Origin: Mesostigma viride
Lineage: Eukaryota > Streptophyta > Mesostigmatophyceae > Mesostigmatales > Mesostigmataceae
DNA: 20,306 nt
Assembly (NCBI GenBank): GCA_009746045.1
Contig: RPFO01000493.1
Span: 1-20,306 of the forward strand
Direction of reading: 5' to 3'
The notes under the pieces: generated by a model
The model's database searches: none
The model's input: only the letters and a program-made list of their open reading frames with translations
Told to the model about the DNA's origin: nothing
In this document: in pieces, positions 8,209 through 14,733 of the stretch
Numbering within the stretch: the first letter of the stretch is position 1
How the letters are laid out: each line of letters starts with the position of its first letter
Position numbers and translations under genes: made by a program

Positions 8209-8337
8209 ATCTCCACGGAGAGCGCCGCGCCGATTTCCCCCAAATTCCCGCCAAAACCGAGCGACCCGATTGGTCGCTACTCGGAGCGCCGCGCCATCCG
8301 TCACATCGGCGAAACGGAGCGATCCGATTGGCCGATA

Positions 8338-9154
8338 CTCGGAGCGCCGCGCCGATTCGGCCCGAAACGGGTGCATCCCTCTGTTCCACCCTCCTCTCCG
8401 CCCTCTGAACCCCCTTTTTTGACCCCCGACCACCCCCTTCCCGACCCCTAAAAAAGGCCTGTTCCGGTGTTCCGGCCCACCCCCCCTGGGCCGGTATCAT
8501 TCTGAAAAAAAATTTTCTGGGACCGAAATCCTTCGTTTTGGACTTAGCCGATTTCGGCCTCCTCTCTCTCTCTCCCCTCTCTCTCCTCTCCCTTCCCGTC
8601 TTTACATATCCAGGGTATAGGGTCTATATTTATTTTCCTAATAAATCACTTTTTTAGATGATACCAGCACGCCCCCTCCGGGAATAGGAACGGTATATAT
8701 AGGCGGCTATTCGTCCTATTTAACCGTGGGGCGTGAATAGGACACCGTCTCATATATCCTATTTCCGGGATGGCGTGCCGGTATCTTTTCTAAAACTGAT
8801 TTATTAGGAAAAATAAATAAATAGAACCCTATACCCCTGGATATATAGGGACGGGAAGAGAGGGGAGAAGAGAGAGGGAGAGGAGAGAGAAAGGAGAGGG
8901 AGAGAGAGGAAGGAAGGGAGGGAGAGAAAGGGGAAGAGGAGAGGCCGAAAACGGCTAAGTCCAAAACGAAGGATTTCGGTCCCAGAAAATTTTTTTTCAG
9001 AATGATACCGGCCCAGGGGGGGGAGCCGGAACACCGGAACAGGCCTTTTTCGGGGGTCGGGAAGGGGGTTTTCGGGGGTCAAAAAAGGGGGTGAAGAGGG
9101 CGGAAAGGGAGGGTGGAACAGAGGGTGCACCCGTCTCTGGCGCGGCGCTCCTAG
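8338..9154. mobile_element. Foldback (long inverted-repeat, MITE-like) element 1
   Basis: The two halves are near-complementary: CTCGGAGCGCCGCGCC at the left end is mirrored by GGCGCGGCGCTCCTAG at the right end, and the arms share GGCCGGTATCATTCTGAAAA, GGACTTAGCCGATTTCGG, a long pyrimidine (left) or purine (right) tract, the GGATATA/TATATCC block, and CCTAATAAATCA on opposite strands. A centre of about 150 bp (8640-8806) separates the arms. It encodes no protein, so any movement would need a transposase supplied elsewhere. TA precedes the left end, but TT follows the right end. Element 2 at 16652-17496 has the same structure. Long inverted repeats without genes fit a MITE; the purine/pyrimidine arms could also form unusual DNA structures. 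Confidence 0.8.
8682..8763. promoter_or_regulatory. Four GAATAGGA-type boxes and TATA sequence in the element centre
   Basis: GAATAGGA occurs at 8682-8689 and 8735-8742, and its inverse TCCTATT at 8714-8720 and 8757-8763, giving two sites on each strand at roughly even spacing. TATATATAGG (about 8694-8703) and CATATATCC (8751-8759) lie between them. The same boxes recur in element 2 with almost no changes, whereas the arms differ more. They look like binding sites for a sequence-specific protein (transposase, replication or transcription factor); this is inferred. Confidence 0.5.
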
Positions 9155-9330
9155 TTCCGTCAAATCCGTCGACGCCGCGTGGCACTCTCTATGTCAACGG
9201 CGCCAATTCTCGCGTCCAATCGGATTCGCCGAATTTCGGTTACGCCTCCGCCTCCCCCGCCTTCCCCTCCTTCCCCGTGACTCCCCGTGGCCTCCCCGCG
9301 TCCCTTCGACTCCTCTACGGCCACGCTCCA
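9155..9330. other. Non-coding flank of foldback element 1
   Basis: No supported gene. This GC-rich sequence follows the right end of the element and leads into the 53-bp repeats. Frames on both strands are short and of low complexity. Confidence 0.4.
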
Positions 9331-9455
9331 CACCGGCCGCGCCAAATTTCGTAACCAATAGAATTGCGCCACGTGGCACTCTACACCGGCCGCGCCAAAT
9401 TTCGTAACCAATAGAATTGCGCCACGTGGCACTCTACACCGGCCGAGCCGAATCT
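9331..9455. repeat. 53-bp tandem repeat with CCAAT and CACGTG boxes
   Basis: CACCGGCC starts at 9331, 9384 and 9437, a period of 53 bp, giving two full units and a partial third. Each full unit carries AACCAATAG (a CCAAT box) and the palindrome GCCACGTGGC (an E-box/G-box core). The two full units are virtually identical. Combined CCAAT and CACGTG boxes look like repeated transcription-factor sites, although no gene start is close by on the plus strand. Confidence 0.8.
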
Positions 9456-9464
9456 CGCCTTCGT

Positions 9465-9715
9465 CCAGAGGAATCGCCCGGCGACGTCTTCCTCTGCAGG
9501 ACCTCGTCTCCAGAGGAATCAGCCCTGTGATCTCTTCCCTTCCAGATGAAGCAAACATCGCACACTTCTCTTCCAGAGAAATCTCCGTTTTCTCTTCCAT
9601 TGGCAGAGGAATCAGCCATCACGCACCTCGTGTCCAGAGGAATCAGCCCGAATCGTCTCACATCAGAGAGGATTTACACTGTGATCTCTCCTTCCAGAGG
9701 AATCGGCCCGAGTAA
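9465..9715. repeat. Degenerate dispersed repeat, core CCAGAGGAATCAGCCC
   Basis: The core CCAGAGGAATC(A/G)(G)CCC or a close variant appears about six or seven times between 9465 and 9710, spaced roughly 30-60 bases apart, with different DNA between copies. Neighbours of the core, such as CTGTGATCTCTTCC, also recur. The irregular spacing and drift argue against a CRISPR array. It lies downstream of the capsid-like minus gene and contains no supported ORF. Confidence 0.6.
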
Positions 9716-9774
9716 GCTCGGTTTCAAGCCGAGTCCGCCCTCCGCCCCCTGCCTCCGCCGGCGCCCGCGCGCGC

Positions 9775-10251
9775 TCACGTCCGCGGCTTGCTGCCCAGCA
9801 TCTCGAGCCGCAGCACGAGCGTCCAGTCGCCCACGACGGGCCGCGCGCCCGCGGTCAGCGGGCTGGCCGCGTCCAGGTGGCACACGCGCACGCGGAACGA
9901 GCCCCCGTCCCTGAGCAGCCGCGGGTTCGCGACGGGCAAGTAATTCTGCTGGTTGACCACGGTGACGTCGGACGCGAGGTTCGAGAGCGCCGTCTCGGCC
10001 GCCAACAGCGTCATCCCCCCGTCCGCCGCCCCGAGGAACCCGTCCGAGTAGATCCCCACGACCCGGCTGGTGCCCGCGGGCACGAAGCCCTTCACGCACG
10101 CGTAGAGCAGATGCATCTTCCACCGCGGGCCGAGCAAAGGCGCGGACTCGTCGGCCGATACGGTCACGACCCACTCGTTGGCCGCGCTCGTGGTCGCGTC
10201 GGTCACGTTCGCCGCGTCGGAGTGGATCGTCAGCACGCGCACGTCGGACAT
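9775..10251 (-). CDS. Probable minor capsid/penton-like protein
   Basis: This 158-residue product starts MSDVRVLTIHSDAANVTDA. A short opening strand with a polar loop, NEWVVTVSADESAP, repeated beta-strand-like segments (SRVVGIYSDGFLG, SDVTVVNQQNYLPV, GSFRVRVCHLD) and a final DWTLVLRLEML resemble the small single jelly-roll or penton-type proteins found in algal viruses and polinton-like viruses. This is recognition by pattern only; a structure prediction would be needed. It lies 59 bases downstream of the minus gene 10311-10865, likely in the same expression class. GTATCCGG lies about 25 bases before the start. No signal peptide is seen. Confidence 0.65.
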   Translation of the reverse strand: MSDVRVLTIHSDAANVTDATTSAANEWVVTVSADESAPLLGPRWKMHLLYACVKGFVPAGTSRVVGIYSDGFLGAADGGMTLLAAETALSNLASDVTVVNQQNYLPVANPRLLRDGGSFRVRVCHLDAASPLTAGARPVVGDWTLVLRLEMLGSKPRT

Positions 10252-10310
10252 GGTTCGGGTCCGGATCCGGATACGATTCCCTGAGAACTTTTCGCCGGCC
10301 GCCGCATCGG

Positions 10311-10865
10311 CTAAAAATAGACGATCTCGTCGTCCACGGACAGCTCCTCCTCGACCGCGCCCGCCGCCGCGAGCGCCGCCAGCTCCTCGTCCTCGTCCCC
10401 CTCGATCCCTACGATCGCGTCGTGCGTGCGGTCGTACCCGTCGGCCGCGGTCCCGGCCGCGAGCTCCATCACGTCGAACTCCTCGAGCCCCTTGGGTATG
10501 ACGTAGGCTACCGCCATGACAATCCGTACGACGCGGATGCCGATCCGCACCGCCCTGGCCACGCGCGCCCCTTTGGTGCCCAGGTAGCTCTGCAGCCCGC
10601 CCATGTTAAACATCTTGAGGGGCGAATTGAACTTTAGGAGGGCCTGCAGCCCCTGCTCCCGCTTGATCGCCTCGCGGATAATCTTCGAGCCTATTTTCTT
10701 GAACAGCAGCTTGAGCACGCCGTTGAACGCGGTCTGCAGGAACCCGGACGGCTGCTGCACGGCCGGCGACCCCCCCTGTGCGACGACGGCGAGCTGCAGC
10801 ATTCGCTTGCGGCGGGCGTCGGGCGCGGCACCCTCCCGCCTGTGGTACGGCGACGCGACGGTCAT
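10311..10865 (-). CDS. Unknown protein with hydrophobic segment and acidic tail
   Basis: The ATG at 10865 (MTVASPYHRREGAAPD) is chosen: AGTATCCG lies about 10 bases upstream, and the long open extension beyond it only translates the 28-bp tandem repeats. The 184-residue product has a basic N-terminus, a helical basic middle (LKLLFKKIGSKIIREAIKRE, about residues 49-68), a hydrophobic segment (VRIVMAVAYVIP, about residues 115-126) and a strongly acidic C-terminus (EGDEDEELAALAAAG). It could be membrane-interacting or a small virion protein; basic amphipathic helices near a capsid-like gene recall minor core or membrane-lytic proteins, but no family is recognised. It is followed by the capsid-like gene at 10251. 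Confidence 0.65.
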   Translation of the reverse strand: MTVASPYHRREGAAPDARRKRMLQLAVVAQGGSPAVQQPSGFLQTAFNGVLKLLFKKIGSKIIREAIKREQGLQALLKFNSPLKMFNMGGLQSYLGTKGARVARAVRIGIRVVRIVMAVAYVIPKGLEEFDVMELAAGTAADGYDRTHDAIVGIEGDEDEELAALAAAGAVEEELSVDDEIVYF

Positions 10866-11040
10866 GTGCGAGTTCGGATACTTCCCCTGTACACATTTTT
10901 CCCCGTACTCCCCCGTATTCCCTCGTACTCCACGTACTTCCCTCCAATCCACATGCGCCACGTGGCAGGCACAGGACGACCCAACTGGCGTCGTCCGAAT
11001 TGCGGTTACGATCCACACTCCCTGGATACCCGCCTGCCCG

Positions 11041-11208
11041 CCCGCGGACGTCTGGAATGTCCCTCGGTCCCGCGGACGTCTGGAATGTCCCTCAGTCCCG
11101 CGGACGTCTGGAATGTCCCTCGGTCCCGCGGACGTCTGGAATGTCCCTCGGTCCTGCGGACATCTGGTATGTCCCTCAGTCCCCGGACACGTGGAATGTC
11201 CTGGACCC
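11041..11208. repeat. 28-bp tandem repeat, GGACGTCTGGAATGTCCCTC units
   Basis: The unit contains CGCGGACGTCTGGAATGTCC and repeats with a 28-bp period about five times, with a decayed sixth copy ending near 11208. Each unit has a GGAATGTCCC half-palindrome. Related GGAAA(G)TCC words continue to about 11330. The array sits about 180 bases upstream of the minus-strand start at 10865. It can be translated in several frames, producing long false ORFs. Confidence 0.85.
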
Positions 11209-11335
11209 TGCCGCATACCCCTTGGGTCCCTGGAAAGTCCCTGATCTCGTCGGATTTCCTGGGAAATCCATAAACCCTGGGAACTATCCGCAACCCCCTG
11301 GAAACTAACCAGCAACTAGTAGGAACTACCGCGAA

Positions 11336-11392
11336 CTACCGGGAAGCGTACGGGAAGCGTACGGGAAAGTCCCTTGGGGTCACGTCGCGAAG
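11336..11392 (+). repeat. 57-bp direct repeat, left copy
   Basis: From CTACCGGGAAGCGTACGGGA to CGCGAAG this matches 12204-12260 at all but two positions. Each copy contains GGGAAGCGTAC twice. The pair brackets a broken gene end and the 11544-12104 gene, a segment of about 870 bp, as would follow insertion or duplication of a cassette. Confidence 0.85.
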
Positions 11393-11543
11393 TTGTCGAG
11401 TACGTGATGCGCGGGCCCACGACGTCCGCACGGTGCAGGTGGACGCGGGCAAGAAGAAGCCGAGGAAGCGGGGCGGGGGGGGGGGGGGGGGGGGGCAAGA
11501 AGGCCGCCGCCAGCGACCCCACCAAGGTGGTGTTGGACCTGTG
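11393..11543 (+). pseudogene. 3' end of a broken gene with a 21-G run
   Basis: A frame reading VQVDAGKKKPRKR enters a run of 21 G (11475-11495, poly-Gly). After it the protein-like sequence is KKAAASDPTKVVLDL, ending with TGA at 11541-11543, but this lies one base out of frame with the part before the run. No start codon or N-terminal part is present; the upstream side is replaced by the 57-bp direct repeat. It looks like the basic, Lys/Gly-rich C-terminus of a lost or relocated protein. The length of the G run is inherently uncertain. Confidence 0.45.
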
Positions 11544-12104
11544 ATGCGCCTAGAGCCAGTGGATTATCTGTGGTGCTATTCAAGCGTGTACACCATGGAC
11601 ATCGACGCATTCATCGACACACTGCCAGTGTACGAGTTAGGAGAGGGGACCTTCAACCAGGCCCTGGAGGTCCTGGTGACGCCCCCGCGTGAAGAAGTCG
11701 GCGAGGGCTGGACCCAGTGTGTCGCGTATGAACCGTCCACCGAGTACGCCGTCAACAACATCGCGGTCCTCGAGGTAGACGGCCAGACCGGCGACTTGAT
11801 AGTCAAACTCGACCGCTTGCCGGCGTGCGATGCGATCAGAGACATCACGAGCGACGTCCGGGTCAAAGTGGTCGTTGGCGAGGATGAGTTCGACCCCAAG
11901 GCCCTCACTGTCGTGCCCTTTCTATCCATGTACACCTACACGGGGCTCAAGTTCTACCTGGACGGACGAAACCCGCCCAAGCACTTCAGCGTAAAGTATC
12001 GATGTCTTCTTCTGGACGAGAAGAATCGGAAACTTGCCCGTGCCGCCCCGCTTGTGACGACCAGGACGCACGTGTACCGCGACGGAACGGCCTCCAGGCG
12101 CTAG
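11544..12104 (+). CDS. Unknown 187-residue protein
   Basis: The ATG at 11544 overlaps the TGA of the upstream gene fragment (TGATG). A second in-frame ATG at 11595 lies in the stronger context ACACCATGG and may be the true start, giving 170 residues (MDIDAFIDTLPVYELGEG). The product is mixed alpha/beta, with strand-like segments such as NNIAVLEVDGQTGDLIVKL and VRVKVVVGEDEFDP and a late KHFSVKYRCLLLDEKN. No motif or family is recognised. It is the only intact gene between the two 57-bp direct repeats, so it may be a transferred cassette. Confidence 0.65.
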   Translation: MRLEPVDYLWCYSSVYTMDIDAFIDTLPVYELGEGTFNQALEVLVTPPREEVGEGWTQCVAYEPSTEYAVNNIAVLEVDGQTGDLIVKLDRLPACDAIRDITSDVRVKVVVGEDEFDPKALTVVPFLSMYTYTGLKFYLDGRNPPKHFSVKYRCLLLDEKNRKLARAAPLVTTRTHVYRDGTASRR

Positions 12105-12203
12105 AATCAAAGCACCGGCAGTCGTAGCAACCTTTTTCTGGCCAATTTGGCTCGTTGTATCACCGCGTCTCTGTTGGGTAGGTAGCGAAATGGCTTGAGT
12201 TCC

Positions 12204-12260
12204 CTACCGGGAAGCGTACGGGAAGCGTACGGGAAGGTCCCTTGGGGTCACATCGCGAAG
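12204..12260 (+). repeat. 57-bp direct repeat, right copy
   Basis: This is the partner of 11336-11392, 868 bases away in the same orientation, with two mismatches (GGGAAGG for GGGAAAG, and CACATCG for CACGTCG). It lies about 100 bases after the stop of the 11544 gene. Confidence 0.85.
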
Positions 12261-12451
12261 CGGTTGAGAGCGCCCGGGAGGGGACATCCTCGACGGCGAG
12301 TCCTTCCGCGCGGTCAAAATTTTTGCAGAGTGACCCCGTTTTCCTGGGGAATGGCCAGGCCAGGCCAGGCAGTAATTAATGATAATATAGATTACCCTAA
12401 TTCCTGGATGGAGAACTCATTGCAAACACAAGTCATGGAGAACATCATGCC

Positions 12452-12457
12452 TTTATT
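12452..12457 (-). terminator. AATAAA poly(A) signal for the 12511 gene
   Basis: TTTATT on the plus strand is AATAAA on the minus strand, 54 bases past the stop at 12511. The context TTAATAAAGGC is close to those at 7205 and 19463, also downstream of minus-strand frames. Confidence 0.5.
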
Positions 12458-12510
12458 AATTCGATTGCCATGGTAGGTCATTATCATGCCTATGGACGTA
12501 GCCACTTATG

Positions 12511-13053
12511 TCACCAGCCGGCAAACATGGAATTGAAATCCAGGGGGGTGCTGGGGTTAAACAACATCCCCTGCATCGTCCCCTGGTCAATAATGGGAGG
12601 AGGACAGACGGCCTCCATCACCCCGTGCAGGCGCAGGTGCATTGACCACAGCTCCAGCATTTCCTCTCGCGTCACGGGAACGTGCCCTCCCGCTGGTAGG
12701 TTGCGGGTAGACGAAAACGTGGCAGCCATCGCCTTGACCGCATCGTCGCAGCCCGTGTTCAGACTGGTCACCTGGACGAGCTCCTGTTCGCCGCCGTCCC
12801 ACGTGATGTGAAACAGCAGGATGCGCCCCCCGTCCTCTGTCACGGGACCGAGGCACGCGTCGTGGATCGCGTGAACGGGGGATTCATTGTCGACATCGCT
12901 CAGGCGCTGTTCGAATTCGCCATGCTCGCGACAGACGCGCCTCAGCGACGTCCTGGCATCGCGCAGTCGATTGGCGAGCTGGCTGCACGCGACGTGAAAG
13001 CTTTCAACCATCGCCATCGCCTCGGCCCCTGCGTTGGTGGGCCTGGGATTCAT
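12511..13053 (-). CDS. Unknown 180-residue protein
   Basis: The ATG at 13053 (MNPRPTNAGAEAMAMVESF) is the first ATG in the frame; open sequence extends upstream to about 13160 with only a TTG, but a TATA-like box (GTTTATATTG) lies inside that extension at 13137-13146. The N-terminal half is helical and basic (ANRLRDARTSLRRVCREHGEF), followed by a strand-rich centre (GGRILLFHITWDGGEQELV) and a helical C-terminal part (REEMLELWSMHLRLHGVMEA). The end is NSMFAGW. No family is recognised. AATAAA follows the stop by 54 bases. Confidence 0.65.
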   Translation of the reverse strand: MNPRPTNAGAEAMAMVESFHVACSQLANRLRDARTSLRRVCREHGEFEQRLSDVDNESPVHAIHDACLGPVTEDGGRILLFHITWDGGEQELVQVTSLNTGCDDAVKAMAATFSSTRNLPAGGHVPVTREEMLELWSMHLRLHGVMEAVCPPPIIDQGTMQGMLFNPSTPLDFNSMFAGW

Positions 13054-13136
13054 GGCGTCGTTGTCGGATATTACGTGAATTCGGTCGACGAGAATGGAAA
13101 GGGGAGACGATGGCAATGCGTGGGAAGACGTCGACG

Positions 13137-13146
13137 CAATATAAAC
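13137..13146 (-). promoter_or_regulatory. TATA-like box for the 12511 gene
   Basis: GTTTATATTG on the minus strand lies about 85 bases upstream of the ATG at 13053. It is the best TATA-like sequence in the upstream region; CGATAAAGCG near 13250 is a weaker alternative. Confidence 0.35.
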
Positions 13147-13271
13147 GCGTTCCAGACGCTGGCGTTACGTCCTAACCGTCTCCTGTCCGCTGGCATGGAC
13201 GCGATGACCTGGAAATGCATCGGTTGACAGACAACAATGCCGAACTCTGCTCGCTTTATCGACATCGACAT

Positions 13272-13688
13272 CTAGTATCTACGCGTTTGGGGCGATGCCC
13301 CGGATCGCATGCGTCTATAAATCGTTAAATATCGTTAAATATCCGAGTCGTGTGCCCCTTCTTCGTGCCAGGCGACCATTGCTTTCGTTATAGGTCCATT
13401 TGCTGCACTGGCGAGCTTTGTGCATATCGTCTATCGTGCCGTCGCCACATGGCACGAAATGTACTATACACGCGTCCTGGTACAGTGATATCGCCTGTCG
13501 TCGCGCACTTTTCTTGTCTCTAGGCCTTTTTCGAGTCGAAATCGCCTAAGTCCTTGGCCTCGGCGAGCAGTCTGAGGGCCTAGGGCGCGTGCGACGCGTC
13601 GTGGGGCGTCGATACTACAGGCGTGGTACGGCGGGGCACGGGAACTAAGCGTATCACCTTGTACCGTCCGCCAACGTGACCAGCCTGC
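13272..13688. other. Non-coding stretch, nothing recognised
   Basis: There is no supported ORF. The only notable feature is the short direct repeat ATCGTTAAATATCGTTAAAT (about 13320-13339) in an AT-rich patch. The base composition is closer to balanced than in the gene-dense left part. Confidence 0.4.
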
Positions 13689-13993
13689 GCGTGGCGCGGG
13701 GAATCAACTTGACGTACATGGAATTGTACTTCAGACGATACGGAATTACTTCAAAGTACGGTGTACTACGCCGTACCGCCCTGCAACGCGTCAGATCTGC
13801 GCGGGGCGCGGGGAATTAACGGGGCGTACATGGAATCGTACTTCAGACGATACGGAATTACTTCAAAGTACGGTGTACTACGCCGTACCGCCCTGCAACG
13901 CGTCAGATCTGCGCGGGGCGCGGGGAATCAACTTGACGTACAGGGAACTTTACTTCAGACGCTACGGATCTACTTCGAAGTACTCCAAACTAG
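13689..13993. repeat. 112-bp tandem repeat, about 2.7 copies
   Basis: Units start near 13689, 13799 and 13911, each beginning GGCGCGGGGAAT and containing TACTTCAGACGATACGG, TTACTTCAAAGTACGG and GTACTACGCCGTACC. The first two are near-identical from the middle onward; the third diverges and is cut short. GTACTACGCCGTAC is close to a palindrome. Overlapping false ORFs arise because the repeat is open in more than one frame. Confidence 0.85.
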
Positions 13994-13995
13994 CC

Positions 13996-14165
13996 GACGT
14001 AAGTGTGAAGTACGGAAACCCACGTTGTACTAGTTTGTATTACCTAACTGGCCAGTGACGTAAGTTTGAAGTACGGAAACCCACGTTGTACTAGTTTGTA
14101 CTACCCAACTGACTAGTTACGTAAGTTTGAAGTACGGAAACCCACGTTGTACTAGTTTGTACTAC
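13996..14165. repeat. 61-bp tandem repeat, three copies
   Basis: ACGTAAGTTTGAAGTACGGA (or a one-base variant) begins at about 13997, 14058 and 14119, each followed by AACCCACGTTGTACTAGTTT. It directly follows the 112-bp array and shares the GAAGTAC word with it, so the two arrays may be related. Confidence 0.85.
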
Positions 14166-14199
14166 GCCACACGTGTCCCAGCCATCGCGCGAGACATCT

Positions 14200-14421
14200 G
14201 CCACGTGTCGGTCATCGACGGTGCCACGTGTCGGTCATCGACGGTGCCACGTGTCGGTCATCGACGGTGCCACGTGTCGGTCATCGACGGTGCCACGTGT
14301 CAGTCATCGACGGTGCCACGTGTCGGTCATCGACGGTGCCACGTGTCGGTCATCGACGGTGCCACGTGTCGGTCATCGACGGTGCCACGTGTCATTCATA
14401 GACGGTGCCACGTGCGATGAT
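14200..14421. repeat. 23-bp tandem repeat with CACGTG, about ten copies
   Basis: The unit GCCACGTGTCGGTCATCGAC plus GGT repeats head to tail with a 23-bp period about ten times; the last copies are altered (GTCATTCATAGAC, then GTGCGATGATC). There are no unique spacers, so this is not CRISPR. Every unit presents a CACGTG E-box/G-box core, giving a dense cluster of identical sites downstream of the EsV-1-7/nuclease gene. Confidence 0.9.
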
Positions 14422-14443
14422 CCTACTATGTCATGTGTAAATC

Positions 14444-14449
14444 TTTAAT
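14444..14449 (-). terminator. ATTAAA variant poly(A) signal for the EsV-1-7 gene
   Basis: TTTAAT on the plus strand is ATTAAA on the minus strand, about 90 bases beyond the stop at 14539 and just before the 23-bp repeat array. It is the nearest recognisable signal; no AATAAA is closer. Confidence 0.35.
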
Positions 14450-14538
14450 GGGGTTCTATCTAATCATTTGTCTAGGAGAGTCGGTTAGGTGTAACGATAT
14501 CATGTTCCTATTATGAACCGTTGTTATAAAGCAGTCTA

Positions 14539-14733
14539 TTACGCGTCCGCGACCAGCGGGACGATGGTGCGCCACTCGGGGGACGTTTCCGTCCATCCGT
14601 CATAGTACAGGTACACGGCCCGGACGAACGCCCCGTGGTCGCCGGGGCAGGCCTCGGGCCTCGCGCACCATCGGAGGTACGACGTCAGCGTCTCCATGCG
14701 CTTTAGGAGCGACACCGACCGGTTCCGCGCGCG
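14539..14733 (-). CDS. C-terminal continuation of the EsV-1-7/nuclease protein in a shifted frame
   Basis: After the nuclease-like part of the 14703-16145 frame, the protein-like reading continues here: helical SVSLLKRMETLTSYLRWC, then AVYLYYDGWTETSPEWRT, then the stop at 14539. The AVYLYYDG ending is what I would expect at the C-terminus of viral proteins with this type of nuclease domain, which supports one original protein. The frames meet at the C5 run 14734-14738 (G5 on the coding strand); one additional base there would join them. No independent promoter is seen, so a separate gene is unlikely. Confidence 0.6.
   Translation of the reverse strand, partial: RARNRSVSLLKRMETLTSYLRWCARPEACPGDHGAFVRAVYLYYDGWTETSPEWRTIVPLVADA

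Larger units (their letters stand above)
12105..12510. other. Intergenic stretch between convergent genes
   Basis: It contains the right 57-bp direct repeat, a short GGCCA repeat near 12353-12370, an AT-rich patch (AATTAATGATAATATAG, about 12373-12389) and a minus-strand poly(A) signal at 12452-12457. I see no supported gene. Confidence 0.5.

Noticed and set aside
7123-8433. 436-residue minus-strand ORF across the foldback half copy
   Set aside because: Translates inverted and tandem repeats plus a poly(A) island; there is no promoter and the composition is that of simple sequence.
9465-9715. Possible CRISPR array with degenerate repeats
   Set aside because: Repeat cores are short and drifted and the spacing is irregular.
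10866-11315. N-terminal extension of the 10311 gene
   Set aside because: It only translates the 28-bp repeats (QTSAGPRDIPD-type repeats), and a promoter-like box lies right before the ATG at 10865.
14200-14421. Possible CRISPR array
   Set aside because: Units are head to tail with no unique spacers, there are no cas genes, and the context is eukaryotic.
14127-14448. Short plus-strand ORFs in the 23-bp array
   Set aside because: Open in two frames because the 23-bp unit contains no stop; the products are repetitive and unlike any protein.
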